64,000 bases of DNA from the NCBI RefSeq assembly GCF_003173755.1, contig NZ_CP029553.1, forward strand, positions 3,112,501-3,176,500, given 5' to 3'. The notes under the pieces were generated by a model that was given only the letters and a program-made list of their open reading frames with translations, had not been told where the DNA came from and made no database searches. Of this stretch, positions 8,648 to 17,443 are shown piece by piece (the first letter of the stretch is position 1; every line of letters begins with the position of its first letter). The DNA is from Methylobacterium terrae (lineage in GTDB: Bacteria > Pseudomonadota > Alphaproteobacteria > Rhizobiales > Beijerinckiaceae). The position numbers were made by a program, and so were the translations under genes.

Positions 8648-9401
8648 CGACCGCCTCGTCGTTGAGGGAATCCTGGGCCTTCATCCGGGCGGCCGCGCCC
8701 TTGCCGAGATAGGCCTCGATCACCCCCGGGTCGGCGCAGACCTGGCGCGGCGGGCCGGACGCGATCATCCTGCCTTGTGCGAGCACGAAGACCTCCTCGC
8801 ACAGGGTCATCACCGCCTGCATGATGTGCTCGATCATCAGGATGGTGACGCCGTCGTCGCGGATGGAGCGCACCACCGGCAGGATGTCGCGGATCTCCGA
8901 CGGGTTCAGGCCCGCCAGCACCTCGTCGAGGAGGAGGAGTCGCGGCTCGGTGGCGAGCGCGCGGGCCACCTCCAGGCGCTTGCGCCCGGCGACCGTGAGG
9001 TCGGCGGCCGGCTTGTCGAGCTGGTCGGCGAGGCCGACCCGGGTCCCGACCTCCCGGGCCTTCGCCACGGCGTCGGCGCGACGCGGGTGGCGCAGGTAGG
9101 CGCCGACCGCGATGTTCTCGGCGACCGTCAGCCCGGCGAAGGGCTGGACGATCTGGAAGGTGCGGGCGATGCCGCGGCGCGCCCGCAGGTGCGGGGCCTC
9201 CGCCGTCACGTCCCGCCCCTCGAACAGCACCCGGCCCTCGCTGGGATTGAGGAAGCCCGAGATCATCCCGAACAGGGTGGTCTTGCCGGCGCCGTTCGGG
9301 CCGATGAGCCCGGTGATCGAGCCGGCCGGCACGGTGAGCGAGGCGCGGTCGACCGCAACGAGGCCCTGGAAGCGCTTGGTGAGGGATTCGACGGCGAGCA
9401 T
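8640..9401 (-). CDS. livG: Branched-chain amino acid-type ABC transporter ATPase
   Basis: This 253-residue ATPase is the LivG type. It has Walker A GPNGAGKTTLFGMISG, the atypical LivG signature LTVAGRKRLEVARAL and Walker B LLLLDEVLAGLNP, with the His switch in MIEHIM. It pairs with LivF to energise LivH/LivM. Its stop overlaps livF, and its start lies 3 bp from the livM stop, so all are one operon. Confidence 0.95.
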   Translation of the reverse strand: MLAVESLTKRFQGLVAVDRASLTVPAGSITGLIGPNGAGKTTLFGMISGFLNPSEGRVLFEGRDVTAEAPHLRARRGIARTFQIVQPFAGLTVAENIAVGAYLRHPRRADAVAKAREVGTRVGLADQLDKPAADLTVAGRKRLEVARALATEPRLLLLDEVLAGLNPSEIRDILPVVRSIRDDGVTILMIEHIMQAVMTLCEEVFVLAQGRMIASGPPRQVCADPGVIEAYLGKGAAARMKAQDSLNDEAVDA

Positions 9402-9404
9402 CGG

Positions 9405-10388
9405 TCAGGCCCCCATCGCGGCGGCGCGCGCGTCGCGGGCCTCGCGCCGGCGGCGAAAGGGGCGCAGGCCGAGCAGCCCCTGGGGCGCGAAGGCGATGAC
9501 GGCGATCAGGCAGGCGCCGAACACCACGAGGTCGACGCCGGGGACGCCGCCGGCGAGGTGCTTGGTCAGCTCGCCGAGGCCCTGCAGCGCCAGCGCCCCG
9601 ACGAGCGGCCCGAAGGCGGTGCCGATGCCGCCGACGATCGGCGCCAGCAGCGCCTCGACGGAGATCCAGGTGCCGTAGGCCACACCGGCATCGAGGTAGA
9701 GGAAGTACTGCACGTAGAGCCCGCCGGCCGCGGCGGTGATCGCCGCCGAGAGCGCGATGGCGCGAAGCTTCACCGCGAGGGCGTCGACCCCGAGCGCGCG
9801 CGCCGCCTCCTCGTTCTCGCGCACCGCGATCAGGTGGGCGCCGAAGCGCGAGCGCTCGAGCCAGCGCGAGGCCAGCAGCGCCAGGCCGACGAAGGCGAGG
9901 ACGAGGAGGACGAAGTAGCGCCGGTCGGCGAATTGCAGCGAGGCGAAGCCGGGCTGGAGCTTCAGCAGCAGGCCGGCCGCGCCGCCGGTGATGTCGGCGG
10001 TGTTCGCCAGGATGCGGAACACCTCGGCGAAGGCGAGGGTGACGAGGGCGAAGTAGGAGCCGCGCAGGCCGGCCCGGAAGCTCAGGTAGCCGATGGCGAG
10101 GCCGACCAGCGTGCCGAGGCCGATCCCGGCCGCGAGCGCCCCCCAGGCGTTCCAGCCGAACTTCACCTGGAGGACCGCGGTGGCGTATGCGCCGCTGCCG
10201 AAGAAGGCGGCGTGGCCGAAGGAATACTGCCCGCCGAAGCCGCCCAGCACGTTCCAGCCCAGGCCCGCGAGCGCGATGATGAGCGTGGTGACGAGGAAGT
10301 TGAGGAGGCTGCCCGACAGCCCCAGGAAGGGCAGGGCGGCGAGCACGCCCAGGACGAGGATCACGGGCAGGAGGTCGCGGGCGCTCAT
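9405..10388 (-). CDS. livM: Branched-chain amino acid-type ABC transporter permease
   Basis: This 327-residue membrane protein has about nine hydrophobic helices. The LivM markers are GLGWNVLGGFGGQYSFGHAAFFGSGAYA in the N-terminal half and the EAA-like loop VRENEEAARALGVDA that contacts the ATPases. The C-terminus is basic (FRRRREARDARAAA). It forms the inner membrane channel with LivH. It overlaps livH by 4 bp. Confidence 0.94.
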   Translation of the reverse strand: MSARDLLPVILVLGVLAALPFLGLSGSLLNFLVTTLIIALAGLGWNVLGGFGGQYSFGHAAFFGSGAYATAVLQVKFGWNAWGALAAGIGLGTLVGLAIGYLSFRAGLRGSYFALVTLAFAEVFRILANTADITGGAAGLLLKLQPGFASLQFADRRYFVLLVLAFVGLALLASRWLERSRFGAHLIAVRENEEAARALGVDALAVKLRAIALSAAITAAAGGLYVQYFLYLDAGVAYGTWISVEALLAPIVGGIGTAFGPLVGALALQGLGELTKHLAGGVPGVDLVVFGACLIAVIAFAPQGLLGLRPFRRRREARDARAAAMGA

Positions 10389-11263
10389 GCGCGGGCTCCG
10401 AACAGGCCGGTCGGGCGCACCAGCAGCACCAGGATGAAGATCAGGAAGATGCCGATCTGCCCGAGGCTGTCGCCCAGCAGGAGACCGGAGAAGCTCTCGA
10501 CCACGCCGATGACGAGGCCGCCGATGAGGGCGCCGGCGATCGACCCCATGCCGCCGAGCACCACGATGGTGAAGGCGACGAGCACGAAGGCGGCGCCCGA
10601 GCGCGGGTTGACGTAGTAGGTCGGCATCAGCAGGCAGGCGGCGACGGCGAGGCAGGCGCAGCCGATGCCGAAGGTCACGGCGTAGACGTGATCGACCTCG
10701 ATGCCGACGAGGCGCGCGCCGAGCTTCTCCCGCGCCACCGCGCGGATCGCCCGGCCGGTGTCGGTGCGGTTGAGGACGAGCCAGAGCACCCCTGTGACGG
10801 CGAGGGAGGCCAGGAAGCCGATCACCCGCGGCGTCGAGAGCAGGAGGGGGCCGAGCTCGATCACCTGGAGGGCGGCGTCGGAATCGAGCGCGCGGGTGTC
10901 GGAGCGGAACAGCGCGAGCAGCGCGTTCTCGAGCACGATCGACAGGCCCAGCGTGACCAGCAGCACGTTGTTGTCGCTGCCGTGGCTCGCCGGGCCGATG
11001 ACGAACCGCTGCAGGCCGTAGCCGAGGCCGAACATCAGCGGCACGATCCCGATCATCGCGAGATAGGGATCGACGTGGAACAGCGCGAAGGCGCCCCAGA
11101 CCGCGAACATCGCGCAGGTGAGCAGGGCGCCATGCGCGAAGTTGATGATGTGCAGCACCCCGTAGACCAGGGTCAGCCCGAGGGCGATGAGGGCGTAGAC
11201 CGCCCCCGTCATCAGGCCGTTGAGGGCCGCCTCGATCAGGATCTGGGGCGCGTACATCGTCAC
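10385..11263 (-). CDS. livH: Branched-chain amino acid-type ABC transporter permease
   Basis: This 292-residue membrane protein begins with the LivH pattern LIEAALNGLMTGAVYALIALGLTLVYGVLHIINFAHGA. It contains the coupling loop RTDTGRAIRAVAREKLGARLVGI. The GTG at 11263 overlaps the binding-protein stop (GTGA), which supports it over the ATG at 11257, though either would give the same mature topology. Partner of LivM. Confidence 0.94.
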   Translation of the reverse strand: MTMYAPQILIEAALNGLMTGAVYALIALGLTLVYGVLHIINFAHGALLTCAMFAVWGAFALFHVDPYLAMIGIVPLMFGLGYGLQRFVIGPASHGSDNNVLLVTLGLSIVLENALLALFRSDTRALDSDAALQVIELGPLLLSTPRVIGFLASLAVTGVLWLVLNRTDTGRAIRAVAREKLGARLVGIEVDHVYAVTFGIGCACLAVAACLLMPTYYVNPRSGAAFVLVAFTIVVLGGMGSIAGALIGGLVIGVVESFSGLLLGDSLGQIGIFLIFILVLLVRPTGLFGARA

Positions 11264-12477
11264 GCCTTGAGCGGGAAGTTGGCCTTAGCCTCGGCGAAGG
11301 CGTCCGGCGCGATCACCTTGACGTCGCCGCCCTGCACCTGCGTGTTGAGCGGCAGCGCGGAGGTGTTCTGGCCGTTCGAGAACTTCGACTGGCCGTAGGG
11401 CATCACCCCGCTGGCGAAGCTCTGGGTCGAGAGCGCCTCGATGATCTTGAGCCGGTCGGGCGCGCCGGCCTTCTCGATCGCCTCGGCCATCAGCCGCACG
11501 GCGGAGTAGTTCATCGGCACGTTGTAGGCGAAGGCGCGGCCCGCGGCTTCCGTGCGCTTGCGCAGCTCGGGCGTCAGCGGGTTCTTCGGATCGGGCCAGT
11601 GGTTGCAATCCATCACGCCCTCGGCCGCCTGCGGGAACTCCTTGACGAAGCGCAGGGACGAGGCGCCGCCGCCGAGGATCGCGTAGATGCCCTTCGGCCG
11701 GACCCGCTGCTGGAGCATCGTGCGGGCGAGCAGCACGAACTCGCCGTAATAGTTCGACGGGATGACGAGGTCGGGCTGGAGCGAGCGGATGCGCAGCACC
11801 ACGTTGGCCATGTCGCGGGCCGGGGTCGGGTGCGAGACGGTCTCGAGGATCTCGAAGCCGAGCTTCGGCAATTCCGCCTGGAGGAGCTTGGCGAGGCCGG
11901 AGCCGAACAGGCCGTCCTCGTGCACGATCACGACGGTGCGGGCCGGCTTGCCGGCGGCGTCGTTCAGCGCGACGAGGCGCTCCAGCGCGCTCTTCGTCAC
12001 CATGCCGAAGCTCGGCGAGAACCGGAAGGTGTTCTTGAGGCCGCGCTGGGTCAGCTGGTCGGCGACGCCGACATCGATCAGGTAGGGCAGGTCGTAGCGC
12101 GAGGCCGCCTGGCTCGCGGTGGCGCAGAGCCCGCTGCCGAAGCCGCCGACGATCGCCGCCACGCCCTCGCCGTTCAGGCGCTCGGTCTCCTGCGCCGCGG
12201 CTTCGGGGCTCGAGCGGCTGTCGGCGAAGACGATCTCGAGCTTGGCGCCGCCGAGGCTTTTGAGCCCGCCGGCGGCGTTGATGTCCTGCACGGCGAGTTC
12301 CGCGCCGAGCTTGCCGAGGTCGCCGTCATTGGCGAGCGCGCCCGTGACCGGCTGGATGATGCCGAGCTTCACGGTCGACCCCTGCGCCCGCAGGATCGAC
12401 GGCATCGCCACAAAGGAGGTCGCGGCGAGACCGGTGCGCAGGATCGCGCGGCGGGAGGGGGAGACGATCGAGGTCAC
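11260..12477 (-). CDS. ABC transporter substrate-binding protein, HAAT type, Tat-like signal
   Basis: This 405-residue periplasmic type I binding protein starts at a GTG that overlaps the regulator stop by 4 bp. Residues 8-32 form a twin-arginine signal (SRRAILRTGLAATSF) ending near an A-x-A-like site before QGSTVKLGI. The mature part has the two-lobed LivJ/LivK layout (GIIQPVTGALANDGDLGKLGAELAV, AIVGGFGSG, ARTVVIVHEDGLFG). It captures the substrate for LivHMGF. Tat export suggests folding before secretion. The ligand cannot be read from sequence. Confidence 0.92.
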   Translation of the reverse strand: MTSIVSPSRRAILRTGLAATSFVAMPSILRAQGSTVKLGIIQPVTGALANDGDLGKLGAELAVQDINAAGGLKSLGGAKLEIVFADSRSSPEAAAQETERLNGEGVAAIVGGFGSGLCATASQAASRYDLPYLIDVGVADQLTQRGLKNTFRFSPSFGMVTKSALERLVALNDAAGKPARTVVIVHEDGLFGSGLAKLLQAELPKLGFEILETVSHPTPARDMANVVLRIRSLQPDLVIPSNYYGEFVLLARTMLQQRVRPKGIYAILGGGASSLRFVKEFPQAAEGVMDCNHWPDPKNPLTPELRKRTEAAGRAFAYNVPMNYSAVRLMAEAIEKAGAPDRLKIIEALSTQSFASGVMPYGQSKFSNGQNTSALPLNTQVQGGDVKVIAPDAFAEAKANFPLKA

Positions 12478-13298
12478 GGGGCGGGCCTCCTGTGGGCGGC
12501 GGGTCGGCGGGGGGTGGAATCAGGCTTGACGGGGCGCGGCACGGCGGGCGTCCAGCGCCGCTCGCCGGCGTCGCCCGTGCGCACGAGGTCCATCTGGAAG
12601 GCGTAGCGGTCGGGCCGGTAGAGCGCGTGCAGGTGCTCGACGCCGCGGCCGGTGGGATCGAACACGACCCGGGTCAGGTCGATCAGCGCCGATCCGACCT
12701 CGAGGTCGAGGGCCTGGGCCACCTCGGGCCCGGCGAGGGTCGCGCCGATCGCCTGCGTCGCCCGGTCGGCGGTGACGCCGGAGCGCTCCATCAGCGACAG
12801 GAGCGGCGTCGCCGCGAGATCGGCCTCCGAGTAGGACAGGCCGACCCGCTCGGGCACGTGGGTGGTGAGGTAGGAGAAGGGCCGGCCGTCGATCAGGCGG
12901 ACGCGCACCGAGCGCTGCACCCGCTCGCCGGGATCGAGCAGCAGGGCCTCGGCGATGGCGGCCGGCGCCGCGACGTACTCGAAGGACAGGAGCCGCACGC
13001 CGGTGGCGCGCCCCATGGCGATCAGCCCCGCGAGCAGGTTCGGCAGGTCGCCGATCACCGGCCGGGCGCCGTCCGGACCCTGCACGAAGGTGCCGGAGCC
13101 GGGGCGCCGCCGCACCAGCCCCTCGCTCGCGAGAAGGTCGAGGGCGCGCCGCACGGTCACCCGCGCCAGGCCGTGCTCGGCGGCGAGCGCCGGCTCGCCC
13201 GGCAGCCGGGCGCCGCTCGGCAGCCGGCCGCTGGAGATCTGGTCGCGCAGCAGCAGGTAGAGCCGGCGCGCCTTGTGGGGCTCGATCGCGGAGGTCAC
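12474..13298 (-). CDS. GntR family regulator, HutC subfamily
   Basis: This 274-residue protein has an N-terminal winged helix at about residues 8-75 (LYLLLRDQISSGRLPSGARLPGE, ARVTVRRALDLLASEGLVRRRPGSGTFV). A UTRA ligand-binding domain follows (SVRVRLIDGRPFSYLTTHVPE, VFDPTGRGVEHLHALYRPDRYAFQ). The GTG at 13298 is chosen because the regulator family begins just before the first helix and an AGGGA lies about 9 nt upstream; an in-frame ATG at 13373 would add 25 residues. It is the first gene of the operon and probably represses its own promoter, releasing it when a pathway acid or amine binds the UTRA domain. Confidence 0.9.
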   Translation of the reverse strand: MTSAIEPHKARRLYLLLRDQISSGRLPSGARLPGEPALAAEHGLARVTVRRALDLLASEGLVRRRPGSGTFVQGPDGARPVIGDLPNLLAGLIAMGRATGVRLLSFEYVAAPAAIAEALLLDPGERVQRSVRVRLIDGRPFSYLTTHVPERVGLSYSEADLAATPLLSLMERSGVTADRATQAIGATLAGPEVAQALDLEVGSALIDLTRVVFDPTGRGVEHLHALYRPDRYAFQMDLVRTGDAGERRWTPAVPRPVKPDSTPRRPAAHRRPAP

Positions 13299-13384
13299 GG
13301 GGCCATCCCTGGCTCGTGGCTTGCATGACTCGTGGCGTGCACGAGTCGGGTTGCAAGTGCCGTCCACGGTCATCCGCCGGCGCT

Positions 13385-13434
13385 CACCTGTCCGATTATG
13401 CAGACAGGTTGCTGTCCGTCAATTGGGACAGGTG
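13385..13434 (-). promoter_or_regulatory. Promoter with overlapping operator half-sites for the GntR/liv operon
   Basis: On the minus strand TTGACG (13422-13417), a 16-bp spacer and CATAAT (13400-13395) make a strong sigma70-like promoter. Four alternating half-sites cover it: ACCTGTC at 13386, GACAG at 13403, CTGTC at 13412 and GGACAGGT at 13426. The outer pair CACCTGTCC/GGACAGGTG is a perfect 9-bp inverted repeat, and ACCTGTC/GACAGGT a perfect 7-bp one with a 10-bp spacer. This is the expected place for GntR autorepression. Confidence 0.65.
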
Positions 13435-13606
13435 GCAAGAACGAACAGGAATTTTCCGGGCGCCCGGGCGGGGCGGAGCCGGCGACCGGCACGGGCCGGT
13501 CCGGATCTCATCGCTTCCTGGTTCGCTCCGGGCCCGCGGAAGCGGCGCCCCGGACGACCCTGGGCGGGGCGATCGTCCGGCTCCGCCCCTCGCGGGCGCT
13601 TGCGCC

Positions 13607-14539
13607 TTACCGCGACGGCACCCATTGCCGCGACAGCGCGTAGAGGCGGTGCCCGAACGACCAGGTGCGCAGGAACCGCTTGGCGTAGCGCACCGGATCG
13701 TCGGCGAGGCGGCAGCGCCGGCGCAGGATGTCCCGGGCCGCCTCCGGGTCGCCGACGTCGAGGAGCTGGCGGGCGTATTCGAGCATCAGGAAGTTGCGGT
13801 AGCGCCCGGCGGAGCGCACGAGGTGCGGCGGGACCGCGTTGTGGCGCAGGAGGGCGGTCAGCGTCCGGTCGAAGGGCGGCGGCAGCGGGCGCTTGCGCAT
13901 CTGGTGGGCGAGGACGCTGGTCGGGTGGCCGTCGCGGTAGACCGCCGTCGGCTCGGCCACGTAGCGGAAGGCGCCCTCGAGGGCGAGGCGGCAGAAGGTG
14001 TCGGTGTCGCCGCCCATCGCGGCGCCGACCGGGAACAGGCCCGCCCGCCGCAGGGCCGTCCGCTCGATCATCACCGCGCTCGGATGCACGGCGTAGGGGT
14101 AATGGGCGAGGGCGAAGGCGAAGAAGTCCTCGGTGCGCTGCCCGGGCAGGGCGGCCGGCATCACCGGCGCGGCGCGGCTGGCGAGCAGGTAGTTGCTGAA
14201 CACCAGCACCGCGTCGCCCCGCGCCGCTTCCGCCGCCAGGTTCTCCAGGTGACGGCCGGCCCAGAGGTCGTCGGCATCCAGGAAGGCGATCCAGTCGCCG
14301 CGGGCCTCGGCGATGCCGCGGTTGCGCGCCGCCGCCTCGCCGCCGTTCGGCTGGCGCACCAGGCGGATGCGCGGGTCGGGATGCGCCGCCACGATGTCGC
14401 CGCCGCCATCGGTCGAGCCGTCGTCGACGACGACCAGCTCGAAATGCGGGTAGCTCTGGCGGAGCACCGCCGCGAGGGTTTCGGCGATCACGTCCGCCTT
14501 CTGGTAGAGCGGGATCACCACGGAGAGGGTCGGCAGCAC
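13607..14539 (-). CDS. Family 2 glycosyltransferase
   Basis: This 310-residue GT-A type enzyme starts at a GTG preceded by GGAGG at 7 nt. The N-terminal half has LSVVIPLYQKADVIAETL, LVVVDDGSTDGG, GEAAARNRGIAEARGDWIAFLDADD with the metal-binding DxD, and the acceptor-side region MGGDTDTF. The C-terminal 100 residues are variable. It should transfer a sugar from a nucleotide sugar to a cell-surface polysaccharide or lipid in the cytoplasm. It is divergent from another glycosyltransferase at 14865, suggesting a shared surface-glycan task, but no complete polysaccharide cluster surrounds them. Confidence 0.88.
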   Translation of the reverse strand: MLPTLSVVIPLYQKADVIAETLAAVLRQSYPHFELVVVDDGSTDGGGDIVAAHPDPRIRLVRQPNGGEAAARNRGIAEARGDWIAFLDADDLWAGRHLENLAAEAARGDAVLVFSNYLLASRAAPVMPAALPGQRTEDFFAFALAHYPYAVHPSAVMIERTALRRAGLFPVGAAMGGDTDTFCRLALEGAFRYVAEPTAVYRDGHPTSVLAHQMRKRPLPPPFDRTLTALLRHNAVPPHLVRSAGRYRNFLMLEYARQLLDVGDPEAARDILRRRCRLADDPVRYAKRFLRTWSFGHRLYALSRQWVPSR

Positions 14540-14759
14540 GGATCGGCCTCCGGTCGGTCGCGCGGGTCATGCCGCGTCCGCCCTTGCTTACCAAGCCGCC
14601 GCGGGCGCCGGACCCGCCGCTTCCGGCGCTGCCGCCGCGGCGCCGCCTCCGGCATCCGGGGGCGGTCCTCCCCCGATCGGCGAACACGCTCCCGCCGAAG
14701 GCGGCGGTGCCGCGCTCCGCCGCCGCCGCTAGCCTCCTGCGGCGGCCGGCTCTCGTCCC

Positions 14760-14839
14760 GGCAAGTTCGGGTCCCGGCAAGTTCGGGTCCCGGCAAGTTC
14801 GGGTCCCGGCAAGTTCGCATCTCGGCAAGGTCGCGGCCC
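14760..14839. repeat. 16-bp tandem repeat, five units
   Basis: The unit GGCAAGTTCGGGTCCC occurs three times exactly at 14760, 14776 and 14792, then twice in degenerate form at 14808 and 14824. It fills the space between the two divergent glycosyltransferase genes and ends about 10 bp before the Shine-Dalgarno of the plus-strand one. It is non-coding as far as can be seen. Confidence 0.9.
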
Positions 14840-14864
14840 GGCAGCCGGCAGGAGGTTTCTCGCG

Positions 14865-16529
14865 ATGATGGAAGCGGTGCGGGCCGGCGCCGGCGGCGAT
14901 CCCGAGGCGCGGCGGATGCAGGCGGCGCTGGCGCGCAATCTCGCGGCGTTCCGCCACCTCCTCGCCCGGGCCCACCAGGCGGCGACCGAGGGGCGCGACG
15001 AGCATGCCGCCGTACTGGGCGAGGCTGCGGCGGCCTTCGCCACGGCCAACCATTGCGGCCTGTTCTCCAGCCCGGAGCTCGAGCGGCTGGTGACGGCCCT
15101 CGGCCGCCGCCTCGCGCCGCATCCGGTCGCATCGCGCGCGCCGCCCCGATCCTCGCCGGACCGGGTCCTCCACGTCCTGACCGAGGCGAGGATCGTGGGC
15201 GGCAGCAGCCGGATGGCCTGGCGCTGGATCGCGCAGGATCGCGGCCGGCGCCACTCGGTGGCCCTCACGCGCCAGGACGGCGCGCGGCTCCCGGCCCCCC
15301 TCGTCGCGGCGGTGCTGGCGAGCGGCGGCGCGGTCCACCGCCTCGACGGGGCGGGCCTGCTGGCGCGGGCGCGCCAGCTCGCGGCCCTCGGCCGGGAGGC
15401 CGACCTGGCGGTGGTGCACACCGAGCAGGACGCCGTGCCGCTCCTCGCCTTCGCGGATCCGGCCCGCTCGCCGCCGACCCTGTTCGTCGACCACGGCGAC
15501 CACAAGTTCCGGCTCGGCCTCGCGGCGAGCACGGTGGTGGCGAGCATGCGCGAATCCGGCCAGCGCCACGCCCGCCGCCGACGCGACGTCGACCCGGCCC
15601 GCAACCCGCTGCTGCCGACCCTGCTCGACGCGGCCCCGGAGGCCGGACGGCGGGAGGAGGCGCGCCGGGCCCTCGGCCTGCCGGCCGAGGCGCGGATCCT
15701 GCTCAGCATCGCCCGAGGGACGAAGTTCGGTGCGCCCGGGAGCCCGAGCTACGCCGATCGGCACCTGTCGGTGCTCGAGGCCGATCCGGCGGCGCTCCTG
15801 GTGGTGGTCGGGGCGGGCACGCGCCCGGATTGGCAGGCGGCGGCGGAGCGCAGCGGCGGGCGCATCGTCGCCCTCGACGAGCGGCCCGACACCGCTCCCT
15901 TCTACGATGCCGCCGACATCTACGTCGATTCGTTCCCGTTCGTGTCGATCACCTCGCTGCTGGAAGCCGGCAGCCGCGGCCTGCCCCTGGTGAGCTGCTT
16001 CCCGCACGCGCCGGAGGCCGAGATCTTCGGCGCCGACATGCCGGGGCTGACCGGCTGCCTGCGGCGCGCCGGGGCCTGGCCCGAGTACCAGGAGATCCTC
16101 GCCGGCCTGCTGGCCGACGGGGCGGAGCGGCGCGCCCTCGGCCTGCGCACCCGGGCCTCGATCGCCGCCGTCCATACGGGGGAGGGGTGGATGGCGGCGC
16201 TCGAGCGCGCCTACGCCCTCGCGGCGCGGGAGCACGGCCCGTTCCGGGCGCCCCGGCCCGACGACGGGCCGGCCTTCGACCCCGTCGACCTCATCGTGCC
16301 GCTCGTCTGCCCGCAGGGCCACGCACCGGAACAGGCGATCGCCCAGCAATTGCGGATCTATCCCCTCTGGGCGCGGCTGAAGCTGTGGCTCGCGCTCGCG
16401 CGCGGGGCCGGGCCGGACGCCCGGATCGGGCGCAGCACCCTGGCCTGCTTCCTGCCGCCGGCCGCCCTCGCCCGGCTGCGGGCGGCGATGGCCCGGCGCC
16501 GGAGCGCGAGGGCGTGCGGGGGGGCCTGA
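14865..16529 (+). CDS. GT-B type glycosyltransferase-like protein
   Basis: This 554-residue protein has AGGAGG 9 nt before the ATG. Residues 1-100 are Ala/Arg-rich and helical. The next part has a GT-B N-domain look (VLHVLTEARIVGGSSRMAWRW), and the C-domain has RILLSIARG, LVVVGAGTRPDW and DAADIYVDSFPFVSITSLLEAGSRGLPLVS. The last is the sugar-nucleotide-binding stretch shared by GT4 and GT41-like enzymes. It probably adds a sugar to a surface glycan or a protein. The N-terminal helical region may hold the acceptor or bind another protein. Family membership is moderately sure; the donor and acceptor are unknown. Confidence 0.75.
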   Translation: MMEAVRAGAGGDPEARRMQAALARNLAAFRHLLARAHQAATEGRDEHAAVLGEAAAAFATANHCGLFSSPELERLVTALGRRLAPHPVASRAPPRSSPDRVLHVLTEARIVGGSSRMAWRWIAQDRGRRHSVALTRQDGARLPAPLVAAVLASGGAVHRLDGAGLLARARQLAALGREADLAVVHTEQDAVPLLAFADPARSPPTLFVDHGDHKFRLGLAASTVVASMRESGQRHARRRRDVDPARNPLLPTLLDAAPEAGRREEARRALGLPAEARILLSIARGTKFGAPGSPSYADRHLSVLEADPAALLVVVGAGTRPDWQAAAERSGGRIVALDERPDTAPFYDAADIYVDSFPFVSITSLLEAGSRGLPLVSCFPHAPEAEIFGADMPGLTGCLRRAGAWPEYQEILAGLLADGAERRALGLRTRASIAAVHTGEGWMAALERAYALAAREHGPFRAPRPDDGPAFDPVDLIVPLVCPQGHAPEQAIAQQLRIYPLWARLKLWLALARGAGPDARIGRSTLACFLPPAALARLRAAMARRRSARACGGA

Positions 16530-16735
16530 GGGGGCATGAGAGACGGGATGGGGGACGACGAAACTCGGTCGTCGGCGCCCGGGATCAAGGCCCGCCGCGG
16601 CGCCGACGGGACACGGAACCGGGGTCTCGGTGCCCCTGGGACGCCCAGGCAAGAGATTGGGACGCTCGGACGTATCCTGCATCCCGCATCCGTGTTTGAC
16701 CTTGGACCCCTGAACTGCTTCCCGGCTCAAGGACG

Positions 16736-16966
16736 ATGTCGAAGCGCTCCTCTACCCCGATCCCGGCCTGGCTGCGTCGCCGCGGTTACTCTCCCCGCAC
16801 CAAGGTGTGGCTCGCGGCCGCCTGCGAACGGACCCGCCGCCGGTCCGGGACGCCGTCGCCGGAGAGCGGGTGCGAGATCATCCCGTTCCCGGTCCGGTCG
16901 CCGGCCGTGGCCCGGGACGCGATGCGCGGCGCGGAGCCGCCACGGGTCGCCACCACCTGGCAGTAG
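16736..16966 (+). CDS. Small basic protein of unknown function
   Basis: This is a 76-residue frame rich in Arg and Pro, with a CEIIPFPVRS segment in the middle; IIPFP-type segments recur in short proteins of this bacterial order. AAGGA lies only 2 nt before the ATG, closer than usual, which weakens the start. No signal peptide or membrane helix. Coding status is uncertain; it lies alone between a glycosyltransferase and a small minus-strand gene. The flanking 16530-16735 shows nothing recognisable. Confidence 0.4.
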   Translation: MSKRSSTPIPAWLRRRGYSPRTKVWLAAACERTRRRSGTPSPESGCEIIPFPVRSPAVARDAMRGAEPPRVATTWQ

Positions 16967-17091
16967 GCGAGGCGTCGGACGGACGGCCTCTCCGCCTCGA
17001 GGAGCCCTGCGCAACATCCGCCGAAGCGGTCACCGGTTCGGCGGCGGAGTCGATGCCGTGACGGACGCCGAGCAGAGTGGCGCCGCTCCGC

Positions 17092-17283
17092 TCAGCCGCC
17101 CGGATGCACGAACAGGGTGTCGAACTCGCCCGGCTCGTAGTGGCGGCCGGTGATGTCGGTGATCACGATCCACTCGTGGCCGTCCGCCGCGAGTTCGTCG
17201 GCCTTCTCCAGCGCCGCCTCCGGCGAGGTGCGCTGGTACGAGAGGTGCCCGTCCGGGGTGTGGGCCGTCACGACGAGATGCAT
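17092..17283 (-). CDS. Small soluble protein of unknown function
   Basis: This 63-residue protein starts at the ATG at 17283, which has AAGGAG 6 nt upstream; longer in-frame starts lack a site. It reads MHLVVTAHTPDGHLSYQRT, then a helix SPEAALEKADELAADG and a beta-rich end with VITDITGRHYEPGEFDTLF. The pattern looks like a compact alpha/beta protein. No family could be named. It stands alone, facing away from a tiny membrane peptide gene on the other strand. Confidence 0.65.
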   Translation of the reverse strand: MHLVVTAHTPDGHLSYQRTSPEAALEKADELAADGHEWIVITDITGRHYEPGEFDTLFVHPGG

Positions 17284-17443
17284 GGCTCTCCTTGCATATG
17301 CGGAGAGGCATTCTACAGGAACATGCCTCGCAGGGCGAGTCGGACCGAGACGGCGCCACGGCCACGCTTCCTGACCCATTGTCACGGAGCGGCCTTACTC
17401 ACCGGCTAGGCGTGCCGCGTCGCCGCTTCCTGGAGGCCATCGG

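Noticed and set aside
14760-14839. CRISPR array
   Set aside because: The 16-bp units are directly adjacent with no unique spacers, and no cas genes are near. The 19-bp array at 53732 fails for the same reason.
16536-17153. 205-codon plus-strand frame after the glycosyltransferase
   Set aside because: Arg/Ser/Pro-rich random-like translation crossing a better small-gene candidate and the opposite-strand 63-residue gene.
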